Source: Propionivibrio sp. (lineage in GTDB: Bacteria; Pseudomonadota; Gammaproteobacteria; Burkholderiales; Rhodocyclaceae). Taken from it: a stretch of DNA of 17,148 nt. A program made the position numbers and the translations under genes. The stretch is from assembly GCA_017990155.1 (NCBI GenBank), contig JAGNOM010000020.1, positions 1-17,148 on the forward strand, given 5' to 3'. Below the pieces are notes generated by a model that had not been told where the DNA came from, made no database searches, and was given only the letters and a program-made list of their open reading frames with translations. Of the stretch, positions 1-8,899 are shown piece by piece. Position 1 is the stretch's first letter. Every line of letters begins with the position of its first letter.

Positions 1-1549
1 TCAGCATGTTGTCCTGGCAGTACGCGTTGTTGTTTCCTGACTGCGTGCGGCCGAGTTCGTCACCGCCCTGGAGCATCGGAACGCCTTGGGACAGGAACAG
101 CGTCGCGAGCAATGAGCGCTGCAGATTCCGGCGGAGATGCTTCACGGTCGGGTCATGACTTTCGCCTTCCACGCCGCAGTTCCACGAATGATTGTGGTTG
201 TGCCCGTCGTGGTTGTTTTCGCCGTTGAGCTCGTTGTGCTTGTGCTGATAGCTGACGAGATCGCGCAGGGTAAACCCGTCATGCGCCGTGATGAAATTGA
301 CGCCGGCCAGCGGTGAGCGGCCCTCGTTTTGAAATACTTCGCTTGACCCGGAAAATCTCCGGGCCAGTGCTGACGAACCGGATTGCCCGGTCAGCCAGAA
401 GGCACGAATGTCGTCACGAAAACGGTCGTTCCACTCACCCCATCCCGACGGAAAGCGCCCGAGATGATAGCCGTGCGGACCCAGATCCCATGGCTCGGCG
501 ATCATCTTGACGCGCGCCAGCAAGGGATCTTGCCGCACAGCCGTAAGAAAGCCGCTATCGCGGGTGAGCGTCGCGGCCAGGTCGAAACGAAACCCGTCGA
601 CGTGCATTTCACCGACCCAGTAGCGCAGTGAGTCCATGACCAGTTGCAGGACGCGCGGATGAGCGAGGTTGAAGGTGTTCCCGCAGCCACTGTAGTTCTC
701 GTAACGCTTCGGGTCGTCCGGTTTCAGTCGGTAGTAGCTTGAGTTGTCGATGCCGCGGAAGGAGAGGGTCGGGCCGAATTCGTCAGTTTCTGCCGTATGG
801 TTGTAAACAACGTCCAGAATGACCTCAATACCGGCGTCGTGCAGCGTCCGGACCATCGATTTGAACTCGGCAACGGCGGACTGGCCGTTGATCCTGGCGG
901 CATAGCGCGGTTCGGGTGCAAAAAACGCGAGGGTGTTGTAGCCCCAGTAGTTCGTACGGCCACTGCGAATCAAACGTTCTTCGTCCAGGAAACAATGAAC
1001 CGGCAACAGATTGACGGCGGTCACTCCAAGCCGTCGATAGTGGTCGATCATCGCCGGCGACGCCAGTCCCGCATAGGTTCCGCGCAACGCTTCCGGAACG
1101 TCAGGATGCCTTTGGCTGGCGCCCTTGACGTGAATCTCGTAGAGCACGGAATTTTCCCACGGTACCTCGGGTGGGGCGTCGCTGCCCCAATCGAAGGTGT
1201 CGTCGGCGACGCGTGCCTTGAGGTGATCGGCCCAATCGGTTCTGGCGCCATACGAAAAAACGCCGGTCAATTCGCGCGCGTAAGGGTCAAGCAACAGGCG
1301 CTGCGGATCGAAGCGATGCCCGGAACCTTCAGGGCCATGAACACGGAAAGCGTACTGAAGACCGGGCGTCGCTCCCGGAAGGTAACCGTGCCAGACCTGG
1401 TCGGTACAATCCGGGAGCGGCATGACGCGCATCGTGCCGCTTTCAAACGTACATAACTCGACGCGTGTGGCGTTTGCTGAAAACAGGGCGAAATTGACGC
1501 CTGCACCATCATGGGAAGAACCGAGGGGCCACGGCCTTCCCTTACTCAA
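1..1549 (-). CDS. glgX: Glycogen debranching enzyme GlgX (C-terminus beyond the window)
   Basis: GH13 isoamylase-type enzyme that hydrolyses the alpha-1,6 branches left on glycogen after phosphorylase has trimmed the outer chains; cytoplasmic. About 516 residues are present; the C-terminus lies outside the left edge. The N-terminus reads GRPWPLGSSHDGAGVNFALF, the usual opening of the CBM48-like domain. Numbered from the TTG at 1549, the catalytic residues are visible: nucleophile D323 in DGFRFDLA, acid/base E352 in MIAEPWDLG, and D424 in TAHDGFTL. Motif GGDELGRTQSGNNNAYCQD is near the edge. No in-frame ATG exists near the N-terminus. TTG at 1549 is chosen conservatively. Another in-frame TTG at 1576, just after a stop codon, would overlap glgB by 13 bases and add ALTIDVG-like residues. 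Neither has a clear Shine-Dalgarno, so translation probably couples to glgB. It is the last visible gene of the glgP-glgB-glgX operon. Identity is secure; the start is not. Confidence 0.93.
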   Translation of the reverse strand, partial: MSKGRPWPLGSSHDGAGVNFALFSANATRVELCTFESGTMRVMPLPDCTDQVWHGYLPGATPGLQYAFRVHGPEGSGHRFDPQRLLLDPYARELTGVFSYGARTDWADHLKARVADDTFDWGSDAPPEVPWENSVLYEIHVKGASQRHPDVPEALRGTYAGLASPAMIDHYRRLGVTAVNLLPVHCFLDEERLIRSGRTNYWGYNTLAFFAPEPRYAARINGQSAVAEFKSMVRTLHDAGIEVILDVVYNHTAETDEFGPTLSFRGIDNSSYYRLKPDDPKRYENYSGCGNTFNLAHPRVLQLVMDSLRYWVGEMHVDGFRFDLAATLTRDSGFLTAVRQDPLLARVKMIAEPWDLGPHGYHLGRFPSGWGEWNDRFRDDIRAFWLTGQSGSSALARRFSGSSEVFQNEGRSPLAGVNFITAHDGFTLRDLVSYQHKHNELNGENNHDGHNHNHSWNCGVEGESHDPTVKHLRRNLQRSLLATLFLSQGVPMLQGGDELGRTQSGNNNAYCQDNML

Positions 1550-1563
1550 ACCGACATCGATGG

Positions 1564-3756
1564 TTAGTGCTCCCAATCAAGAAAAATGGCGGCCAACGGC
1601 GGCAGCGTGAGCGCTATCGACCACTCGCGACCGTGGGACGGAATTTTTTCGGCGTCGACCTTGCCGAACGGATTGCCGACATTGCTCCCGCCGTAGTGCT
1701 GCGAATCGGTGTTCAGTCGTTCGTGGTAAGTTCCCGGACCGGGGACGCCAATTCGGTACTCGTGGCGAACGACCGGCGTAAAGTTGCAGACACACAACAT
1801 CGCGCGGGTGCGATCAAGGCCACGCCGGGCGAAGGCAAGAACCGAATTGTCCGAGTCGTTCGCGGATATCCATTCAAAGCCAGCCGGGTCGAAGTCGATC
1901 TCGTGCAATGCCGGAGTCTCGCGATAGAGCTGATTCAGATCGCGGATCAGCTGCCGGACACCGTCATGCTGCGGGAAGTCGAGCAGATTCCAGTCGAGCG
2001 ACGACGCGTCATTCCACTCGTTCCATTGGGCGAACTCGCCACCCATGAAGAGTAGCTTTTTGCCCGGGTGAGCCCACATGAAGCCGTAAAGGAGGCGCAA
2101 GTTGGCGAATTTCTGCCAGTAGTCACCCGCCATCTTGCTGATCAGCGATCCCTTGCCGTGGACGACTTCATCGTGCGACAGCGGCAGCACGAAATTCTCG
2201 GTGAAGGCGTAGAGCAAGCCAAAGGTCAGCTGGTGATGGTGGTAGCGGCGATGAATCGGATCGTGCTGCATGTATTCCAGCACATCGTGCATCCAGCCCA
2301 TATTCCACTTGAAGTGGAAGCCCAGGCCGCCCATCGAGGGCGGACGGCTGACCGACGGCCAGGCGGTCGATTCCTCGGCGTAGGTCGCGGCACCGGGGCA
2401 TTCCTGCCCGAGGACTTCATTCATGCGGCGCAGGAAATGCACGGCCTCGAGATTCTCGCGGCCGCCGTAGATGTTCGGAATCCACTCGCCCGCCGAGCGG
2501 CTGTAGTCGCGATAGAGCATCGAGGCCACCGCATCGACGCGCAAACCGTCGATGCCATAGTGTTCGATCCAGAAAAGCGCATTGCCGACGAGGTAGTTGA
2601 AGACTTCGCGTCGGCCAAAGTTGTAGATCAGCGTTCCCCAATCCTGATGCATGCCTTCGCGCGGGTCGGCGTGTTCGAATTGTGGACGTCCGTCAAAGCG
2701 GCCCAGTCCGTGTTCGTCGGTCGGGAAGTGGGCCGGAACCCAGTCGACGATGACTTCGAGCCCGGCATCGTGGCAGGCGGTGACAAAATCACAGAAACCT
2801 TGCGGAGAGCCAAAACGTGCTGTCGGTGCGTACAGCCCCAGCGGTTGGTAACCCCAGGAGCCGTCAAACGGGTGTTCGGAAATCGGCAAGAGTTCGAGGT
2901 GCGTGAATCCCAGACTGACGGCGTAGGGAATCAGTGTCTCCGAGATCCGCTTCCAGTCGAGGAAGCCGCCTTCTTCGTCGCGCCGCCAGGAGCCCAGATG
3001 CACTTCGTAGATCGATACCGCTGACTTGAGACGGCTTTCGGCGCCGATCGATGAGCGCGTTGCCGTCTGGGGCAGGGCGCAGACCACGGACGCGGTCGAT
3101 GGCCGAAGCTCGGCAGCAAAGCCGTAGGGGTCGGCTTTGAGCGGGAGGACGTGTCCGTCGCCTGAACGAATCTCGTACTTGTAGCAAGCACCCTCCGCTA
3201 CGCCAGGAATGAAGATCTCCCAGACGCCGCACTCGCGGCGCAAGCGCATCGGATGGCGTCGGCCGTCCCAGGTGTTGAAATCGCCGACGACGCTGACGCG
3301 CTGGGCATCCGGCGCCCAGACGGCGAAGGCCGTCCCTTTCACGCCGTCGATTTCGCGGAGGTGTGCGCCCAGTCGTTCGAAGGGCCGAAGGTGCGATCCC
3401 TCGGCCAGCAACCAGACGTCCAGTTCGCCGAGAACCGTCGAGAATCGGAACGGGTCGTCGGTCTCCTGCACGCCGCCGGGCCATTCGACACGCAGGCGAT
3501 AGTCAAAGAATCGATTGTGGCCGAGGATGGACGCCTCGAAGAAGCCGGAATCCTCACCAAGGACGTCGATCTTCCTTTGCGCAAGTTCGACAATCACCTG
3601 TCCACTTTCAGGATCAATCGCGGATACGGCTTTGGCCCCGGGTTGCAGACTGCGCAACCAGAGTCGCCCTTTGGAATCCGTGTGCAGTCCAAGGACCGAG
3701 AATGGATCGCCATGCTCGCCACGGCAAAGGGAAGTGACTTCTTTTTTGCTCAGCAT
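1564..3756 (-). CDS. glgB: 1,4-alpha-glucan branching enzyme GlgB
   Basis: Glycogen branching enzyme: cuts an alpha-1,4 glucan segment and re-attaches it by an alpha-1,6 bond. The 730 residues match the family's usual length of about 730. Order: N-terminal beta domain (about 1-110), CBM48 (about 120-220, with FAVWAPDAQRVSVVGDFNTWDG), GH13 barrel (about 245-600), C-terminal beta domain. Catalytic residues are all present: nucleophile D408 in DGLRVDAV, acid/base E461 in YAEES, D529 in LSHDEVVHGKGS; each sits three residues later than in E. coli GlgB. The frame stays open upstream to 3849, but the ATG at 3756 (MLSKKEVTSLCRGEHGDPF) is chosen because it follows the glgP stop after one base (TGACATG) and begins where family homology begins. 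No strong Shine-Dalgarno is seen, which suits translational coupling to glgP. Confidence 0.97.
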   Translation of the reverse strand: MLSKKEVTSLCRGEHGDPFSVLGLHTDSKGRLWLRSLQPGAKAVSAIDPESGQVIVELAQRKIDVLGEDSGFFEASILGHNRFFDYRLRVEWPGGVQETDDPFRFSTVLGELDVWLLAEGSHLRPFERLGAHLREIDGVKGTAFAVWAPDAQRVSVVGDFNTWDGRRHPMRLRRECGVWEIFIPGVAEGACYKYEIRSGDGHVLPLKADPYGFAAELRPSTASVVCALPQTATRSSIGAESRLKSAVSIYEVHLGSWRRDEEGGFLDWKRISETLIPYAVSLGFTHLELLPISEHPFDGSWGYQPLGLYAPTARFGSPQGFCDFVTACHDAGLEVIVDWVPAHFPTDEHGLGRFDGRPQFEHADPREGMHQDWGTLIYNFGRREVFNYLVGNALFWIEHYGIDGLRVDAVASMLYRDYSRSAGEWIPNIYGGRENLEAVHFLRRMNEVLGQECPGAATYAEESTAWPSVSRPPSMGGLGFHFKWNMGWMHDVLEYMQHDPIHRRYHHHQLTFGLLYAFTENFVLPLSHDEVVHGKGSLISKMAGDYWQKFANLRLLYGFMWAHPGKKLLFMGGEFAQWNEWNDASSLDWNLLDFPQHDGVRQLIRDLNQLYRETPALHEIDFDPAGFEWISANDSDNSVLAFARRGLDRTRAMLCVCNFTPVVRHEYRIGVPGPGTYHERLNTDSQHYGGSNVGNPFGKVDAEKIPSHGREWSIALTLPPLAAIFLDWEH

Positions 3757-3757
3757 G

Positions 3758-6217
3758 TCAGGCTTTCTTGAGTAATGAACCCATATTCCATGTGTCGATG
3801 GCGTAGTCGCGAATGGTGCGGTCGGACGAGAACGTCCCCATGCCAGCAACGTTGAGAATGGCCTTGCGATGCCATTCGGCGGGATTCAGATAAAGCTGGT
3901 CGACGCGTGTCTGGGTCGCCACGTAATCTGCGTAGTCGGCCAGCAGCAGGTAGTGATCCCCGTAATTCACCAGCGAGTTGAACAGGTCGTGGTAGCGCTT
4001 CCGCTCGCCGGGTGAGAAGAAACCGCCATCGATCTTGTTCAGCGTTTCATTGAGCATCGGATTTTGCTGATAGATCGCGCGCGGATTGTAGCCGGCCCGG
4101 CGGATCGCTTCGACCTGCGGCGTGGTATTGCCGAAGATGAAGATGTTCTCGGCGCCGACGTTGTCGCGAATCTCGATGTTGGCTCCGTCCTCGGTGCCGA
4201 TCGTCAACGCGCCGTTTAGAGAGAACTTCATGTTGCCGGTTCCCGAGGCTTCGGTCCCCGCGGTCGAAATCTGTTCGGAGAGGTCAGCCGCCGGCATGAT
4301 CAGCTCGGCCACCGAGACACCGTAGTTCGGTACAAAAACCACGCGCAGCTTGTCCTTGGCGCGCGGGTCGTTGTTGATCATGTTGGCAACGTCATGGATC
4401 AGGCGAATCACCTGCTTGGCCATGTAGTACGACGAGGCCGCCTTGCCGGCGAAGATCACGCAACGCGGCGCCGTATCGTCGGCGAGGCCATGCAGGATCT
4501 GGTTGTAGCGCGTGATGACATGCAGCACGTTGAGCAGTTGCCGTTTGTACTCGTGGATGCGCTTGACCTGGACGTCGAACATGAACGACGGATCAAGCGC
4601 GACGCCGGTTTCGCGCAGGATGTAGTCGGACAGACGGACCTTGTTGCTGAGTTTTGCCGCGGCGAAGGCTGTACGGAAACCTTCGTCGATCGCCAGCGGA
4701 CGGATCGCCTGCAGACGATCCAGATTGAGCCGCCAATCCTTGCCAATCCGCTCGTCGAGCAGCGAAGACAGGCCGGGGTTGGCCTGTGCGAGCCAGCGCC
4801 GTGGCGTGACGCCATTGGTCTTGTTGTGGAAGCGGTCCGGATAGAGCTTCGCAAAATCGGAAAAGATCGTCTGCACCATCAGGTCTGAGTGCAACTGCGA
4901 GACGCCGTTCACGCGGTGGCTACCGACGATGGAGAGATGCGCCATGCGCACGCGTTTGTTGTCTTCATGTCCGTCGGCGTCGTCGATCAGCGAGACGCGA
5001 CGGATCAGGTCGATGTCACCGGGATAGCGCAGCGAGACCTCGTTGAGGAAGTCCTGATTGATGCGGAAGATGATCCGCATGTGACGCGGCAGCAGGTAGT
5101 GCATCAGGCTGACCGGCCAGGTTTCGAGGGCCTCCGGCATCAGCGTGTGGTTGGTGTAGGAGAAGATGCGCTTGCACTGACTCCAGGCGTCGGCCCACAG
5201 CATGCCGTAGTCGTCGCACAGCAAGCGCATGAGTTCGGCGACGCTGATTGCCGGGTGGGTGTCGTTCAGGTGAATGGCGACCTGATCTGCGAGGTTGTTC
5301 AGGCTGCCGTGTTCCTCGATGTGGTGGAACAGGATGTCCTGCAGCGACGCGGCGACAAAGAAGTACTCCTGACGCAGGCGCAATTCGCGGCCTGCCGGGG
5401 TACTGTCGTTCGGATAGAGGACCCAGGAGATGTTCTCGAACCGGTTCTTGAACTCCGCAGCGCGCGCGTAGTCGCCGGAGTTGAACGCATTCAGGTCGAT
5501 CTGTGCCGGGGCGCCGGCCTTCCAGAGGCGCAGGGTGCTGACGCGGTCGGTGCCATGGCCGGGAATGACATAGTCGAATGCGCGGGCCTCGACGGCTTCG
5601 GCCGCGTTCCATTCGGCCCATTCGCCGTGGTGTTCGGCGGTGCCGCCAAAACGCACGGTGAAGTGCGTTCCCGGTCGGGGGAACTCCCACGGTGTTCCGT
5701 CGACCAGCCACGAGTCCGGGTGCTCGACCTGGCAGCCATTGATGATCGATTGCGCGAACATGCCGTACTCATAGCGCATGCCGTATCCCCACGACGGGAG
5801 TTCGAGCGTGGCCATCGAGTCGAGGAAGCAGGCTGCGAGGCGGCCGAGGCCGCCATTGCCGAGCGCGGCGTCGGGTTCGCATTCGATGACATCGGTGAGC
5901 GACGGACCGCCAGCGGCGGAAAAGGCGGCATCCGCCTTGTCACGGAGATCGAGTGCCGAGAGCGCGTTGTTCAGCGTGCGGCCGACAAGGAATTCCATCG
6001 ACATGTAATAGATGCGGCGCGACTTGTTCTTGCGGTCGTCGACCTGTGTCTTGACCCAGCGCCGTGCCAACTGGTCACGCGCGACTTGCGAGAGGGCTTT
6101 GTAAAGTTCTTTGGTGTTGGCAGTGATCGGCTCGGCCGCTACCGAGTCGAGCAGTTTGTTGTCAATCTCTGCACGAAACGCCGTGCCATCAACGGTGGAT
6201 TTGTTTGCATCAGACAT
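3758..6217 (-). CDS. glgP: Glycogen phosphorylase (alpha-1,4 glucan phosphorylase)
   Basis: GT35 pyridoxal-phosphate enzyme that releases glucose-1-phosphate from the non-reducing ends of glycogen. Length is 819 residues, as expected for a bacterial GlgP. Visible motifs: MSMEFLVGRTLNNAL (72-86), EPDAALGNGGLGRLAACFLDS (114-134), HLNDTHPAISVAEL (316-329), and the PLP site EASGTGNMKFSLNGALTIG with Schiff-base lysine K664, followed by TEDGANIEI. The ATG at 6217 has a GAGGAG Shine-Dalgarno ten bases upstream. It is the first gene of the glycogen operon, one base ahead of glgB, so breakdown and branching enzymes are made together. The upstream region holds a LacI-like palindrome (see 6262-6275). 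No regulatory N-terminal extension of the eukaryotic kind is seen, so allosteric control by phosphorylation is not expected. Confidence 0.97.
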   Translation of the reverse strand: MSDANKSTVDGTAFRAEIDNKLLDSVAAEPITANTKELYKALSQVARDQLARRWVKTQVDDRKNKSRRIYYMSMEFLVGRTLNNALSALDLRDKADAAFSAAGGPSLTDVIECEPDAALGNGGLGRLAACFLDSMATLELPSWGYGMRYEYGMFAQSIINGCQVEHPDSWLVDGTPWEFPRPGTHFTVRFGGTAEHHGEWAEWNAAEAVEARAFDYVIPGHGTDRVSTLRLWKAGAPAQIDLNAFNSGDYARAAEFKNRFENISWVLYPNDSTPAGRELRLRQEYFFVAASLQDILFHHIEEHGSLNNLADQVAIHLNDTHPAISVAELMRLLCDDYGMLWADAWSQCKRIFSYTNHTLMPEALETWPVSLMHYLLPRHMRIIFRINQDFLNEVSLRYPGDIDLIRRVSLIDDADGHEDNKRVRMAHLSIVGSHRVNGVSQLHSDLMVQTIFSDFAKLYPDRFHNKTNGVTPRRWLAQANPGLSSLLDERIGKDWRLNLDRLQAIRPLAIDEGFRTAFAAAKLSNKVRLSDYILRETGVALDPSFMFDVQVKRIHEYKRQLLNVLHVITRYNQILHGLADDTAPRCVIFAGKAASSYYMAKQVIRLIHDVANMINNDPRAKDKLRVVFVPNYGVSVAELIMPAADLSEQISTAGTEASGTGNMKFSLNGALTIGTEDGANIEIRDNVGAENIFIFGNTTPQVEAIRRAGYNPRAIYQQNPMLNETLNKIDGGFFSPGERKRYHDLFNSLVNYGDHYLLLADYADYVATQTRVDQLYLNPAEWHRKAILNVAGMGTFSSDRTIRDYAIDTWNMGSLLKKA

Positions 6218-6677
6218 TCAGCGGGTACTCCTCGATATTTACGGGGGGTGGATTGGCTTTTCGAAAGCGCTTTAGTAGGTGGCGCGATTATCCTGGAAAA
6301 AGCACTATCAAGTGGTGATGACCGTCAAGTTTGCGCACAGTTGCGCTTTGGTCGAAGTCGGGCGGGAAATACAGGCGCAAGACGCTGAGTTTCCTTTTCA
6401 GGACATCAGTTGCATCAGGCGCATCCAATTGTGGTTGAGGCTTCACTTGGGGTCGCTCCTATCTGATTGAATTGGGGCGATATCGTCAGTTGCCACTCTG
6501 ACCGATTTGTAACGCCATTGCAAATGCTCAATCGCGGCGCTGGCCGGATGCGCGGGTGTTTGTCGCATCGATGAGACTCTATGCGAGGGGCTTTTCAGCA
6601 CAACGCATGTTGCATAGCCTGGGGTATAGTCGTCGGCAGCAGCGTTGGTCGATGAAATCCACGAATGGAGATGTCGA
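6218..6677. other. Divergent intergenic region between glgP and the SulP gene
   Basis: 460 bases with no convincing gene; the short frames here lack ribosome binding sites, family features and conserved ends. It must contain the promoters of both divergent units, but no good -35/-10 pair stands out. Visible elements are the palindrome at 6262-6275; TATAGT at 6625-6630, a possible -10 for the transporter without a matched -35; and the 6-base inverted arms TCGCAT / ATGCGA inside about 6562-6587. The base composition is less GC-rich than the flanking genes. Confidence 0.6.
6262..6275. promoter_or_regulatory. LacI/GalR-family-like operator upstream of glgP
   Basis: The core AAAGCGCTTT (6264-6273) is a perfect 10-base palindrome with the central CG typical of LacI-family operators. 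The surrounding 14-mer CGAAAGCGCTTTAG is symmetric at 12 of 14 positions. A second palindrome, TTTCGAAA (6259-6266), overlaps it. The centre lies about 50 bases upstream of the glgP start, a plausible place to control glycogen operon transcription. No LacI-type regulator is encoded in the window, so this is a sequence-based guess. Confidence 0.35.
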
Positions 6678-8888
6678 ATGCGCGTATTTACTGGAACCTG
6701 GATGCGTCACTCGGGCGATTTCTGGGGTGGCTTTGCAGCCATGCTGGTGGCGCTGCCGGCCTCGGTGGCGTTTGGCGTCACGGTCTATTCGGCCGTCAGT
6801 CCCCACTACGCCGCTTTTGGCGCGCTGGCCGGGATTCTCGGTGCGGCGGCGCTCGGGCTGATCGCGTCCACATTTGGCGGGACCGACCGCCTGATCAGCG
6901 CGCCATGCGCTCCCGCCGCCGCGGTCCTGGCGGCATTCGCGATTCAACTGGTCGCGCAAGGTGTTCAGCCGATTTCCATTGTTCTGCTGATGACGGTTCT
7001 CGGCATCCTCACCGGGCTGCTGCAAATGCTCATCGGCTTCCTCGGTGTCGGCAAGCTGATCAAGTACATCCCGTACCCGGTCGTCAGCGGCTACCTGAGC
7101 GGAGTGGGATTGGTCATCATCGGCAGTCAGTTGCCGAATTTCGCAGGTGCGCCCTCGGGCAGCCTCTGGTTTCAGGTGCTCACGAATCCTCAGACGTGGG
7201 ATTTGCGGGGCTTGGCGGTCGGGGCGGTGACCGTCGTTACGATGCTGGGTGCGCCCAAAATGACCAAGGCCATACCGGGGACAATCGTCGGAATCGTCGC
7301 GGGAATCCTGACCTATGCCGGAATCGCCGCCGTCGATCCGGCGTTGCGCGTGCTCGATGGCAACTCGCTTGTCATCGGCCCGTTGGGCGCCACTGGCGAC
7401 GGTTATGTGCAACTGATTACCGATCGCTGGGACCAGATCGGCGAGTTGAAACTGTCGCAGGTGGCGGCGCTGATTGGCAGCGCCATCACGCTCGCCGCGT
7501 TGTTGTCGATCGATACGCTCAAGACCTGCGTCGTGCTCGATCAGATGACGCGCACGCGCCATGACCCGAATCGCGAACTGGCGGCGCAGGGGCTGGCCAA
7601 CGTCGTCGCTTCTTCAATCGGGGGCATGCCCGGCGCGGGGACCATGGGCGCGAGCATGGTCAATCTTTCAAGCGGCGGCGAAACGCGGATTTCCGGGATC
7701 ATTGAAGGAGTCATGTCGCTGGTCGTCGCCTTGCTCCTGGGCGCATTCGTCGCCTGGATTCCAATCGCGGCCTTGAGTGGCGTGCTGATCGTCGTCGGCC
7801 TGCGGATGATCGATACGGACCCGTTGCGCTTTCTCGAATCGCGAGCGACGGTTCTGGATTTTTCGGTGGTGCTGGCCGTCGTCGCCGTGGCGCTTTCGGT
7901 CGGTCTGATCGCGGCGTCGGCGGTGGGAGTCGTGCTCTCGATCATCCTGTTCCTGCGTGAACAGGTGGGCGGGAATGTCGTCCGGCGCAAGAGTTTCGTC
8001 GGTCAACGTTCGTCGACCTGGTTCCGGCCCGAGGCCGAGATGCATCGGCTGGAACAGAAGGGAAACTCGGCGGTCATTTTCGAGCTGCAGGGGAGCCTTT
8101 TCTTCGGTACGACGCATCAACTCTATCTGACCCTGGAACCGGAGCTGGCGACGACCGACTATCTGATTCTCGACATGCAGCGCGTGCAATCGGTCGATGT
8201 GACGGCGGCGCATATGCTGAATCAGGTGCGCGACGTCTTGTCCGAACGGGGCGTTCCACTGCTGATTTCGAGCGTGCGCGAGCGGCTCCCGAATGGACGC
8301 AATCTGCGCGAGTTTCTCGAACTGGCGGGGCTGAACACCGACGGCGAGAAGGTCATCATCATGCCGACGCTCGAGGCGGCGATCGAGTGGGTTGAAGACC
8401 GGTTGCTTGGCGATATTGCCAAAGTAGACGACAGCCTGCCGCCACTGGAATTACACGAGATTGAGCTGTTCAAGGGCAGCAAGCCCGATACTTTGACCGA
8501 TCTCGCGGGCTGCATGGAGGCGCGCTCGTGCAAGGCGGGTGAAACGATCTATGCGCGCGGTGATGCCGACAACAATCTCTACCTGATCCGCAGCGGAGAA
8601 GTGCGGATCATGGGCAATGTCGGCGGCAGCAATCGCTTGTGCCATATCGCGACGTTCGGGCGCGGCGAGTTCTTTGGCGGTCTCGGGTTTCTTGATCGCC
8701 GCTCCCGGGGCAATGACGCCATCGCGTCGAAGGATGCCGAACTCTATGTGCTGACGACGGAGAAATTCAACTTCCTCGCCGAAGAGCACAAGCGGATCGC
8801 CTTCGTGCTCGTGTCACAGCTGGCGCGAACGCTGGCCGTAAGGCTTCGTCATACGGATGACGAGTTGACCATCCTGCAGGAAAACTGA
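6678..8888 (+). CDS. SulP-family anion transporter with STAS and cNMP-binding-like C-terminal domains
   Basis: Inner-membrane SLC26/SulP transporter of 736 residues; substrate could be sulfate, bicarbonate or a dicarboxylate and cannot be read from sequence. Residues about 15-430 are the hydrophobic transport domain, with repeated glycine-rich helices and SulP signatures such as YPVVSGYLSGVGLVIIG (132-148) and GLANVVASSIGGMPGAGTMG (305-324). Residues about 458-575 form a STAS domain with DMQRVQSVDVTAAHML. Residues about 595-725 form a CRP-like cyclic-nucleotide-binding fold. Its phosphate-binding cassette is unusual: the usual FGE is FGG (667-669), and RGNDA replaces the usual R-S/T-A. Start: ATG 6678 has GGAG seven bases upstream; the in-frame ATG at 6645 would add 11 hydrophilic residues and lacks one. 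It stands alone, facing glgP divergently and the thioredoxin-fold gene convergently. Confidence 0.9.
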   Translation: MRVFTGTWMRHSGDFWGGFAAMLVALPASVAFGVTVYSAVSPHYAAFGALAGILGAAALGLIASTFGGTDRLISAPCAPAAAVLAAFAIQLVAQGVQPISIVLLMTVLGILTGLLQMLIGFLGVGKLIKYIPYPVVSGYLSGVGLVIIGSQLPNFAGAPSGSLWFQVLTNPQTWDLRGLAVGAVTVVTMLGAPKMTKAIPGTIVGIVAGILTYAGIAAVDPALRVLDGNSLVIGPLGATGDGYVQLITDRWDQIGELKLSQVAALIGSAITLAALLSIDTLKTCVVLDQMTRTRHDPNRELAAQGLANVVASSIGGMPGAGTMGASMVNLSSGGETRISGIIEGVMSLVVALLLGAFVAWIPIAALSGVLIVVGLRMIDTDPLRFLESRATVLDFSVVLAVVAVALSVGLIAASAVGVVLSIILFLREQVGGNVVRRKSFVGQRSSTWFRPEAEMHRLEQKGNSAVIFELQGSLFFGTTHQLYLTLEPELATTDYLILDMQRVQSVDVTAAHMLNQVRDVLSERGVPLLISSVRERLPNGRNLREFLELAGLNTDGEKVIIMPTLEAAIEWVEDRLLGDIAKVDDSLPPLELHEIELFKGSKPDTLTDLAGCMEARSCKAGETIYARGDADNNLYLIRSGEVRIMGNVGGSNRLCHIATFGRGEFFGGLGFLDRRSRGNDAIASKDAELYVLTTEKFNFLAEEHKRIAFVLVSQLARTLAVRLRHTDDELTILQEN

Positions 8889-8899
8889 GTCGGTTTGCT

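Noticed and set aside
2068..3024. A 318-codon open frame antisense to glgB
   Set aside because: Shadow of glgB; its residue pattern has no family features.
3757..3849. Upstream start for glgB at 3849
   Set aside because: It would overlap the glgP end by about 90 bases and adds residues unlike GlgB; ATG 3756 is better placed.
4889..6388. A 499-codon open frame antisense to glgP
   Set aside because: It mirrors the GC-rich third positions of glgP, has no recognisable domain, and covers the conserved glgP motifs on the other strand.
6279..6470. Small open frame in the glgP–SulP intergenic region
   Set aside because: No ribosome binding site, no recognisable features, and composition like non-coding sequence.
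6579..7562. A 327-codon minus-strand frame over the SulP gene
   Set aside because: Low-complexity, Arg/Gln/Asp-rich antisense translation of a clear membrane protein.
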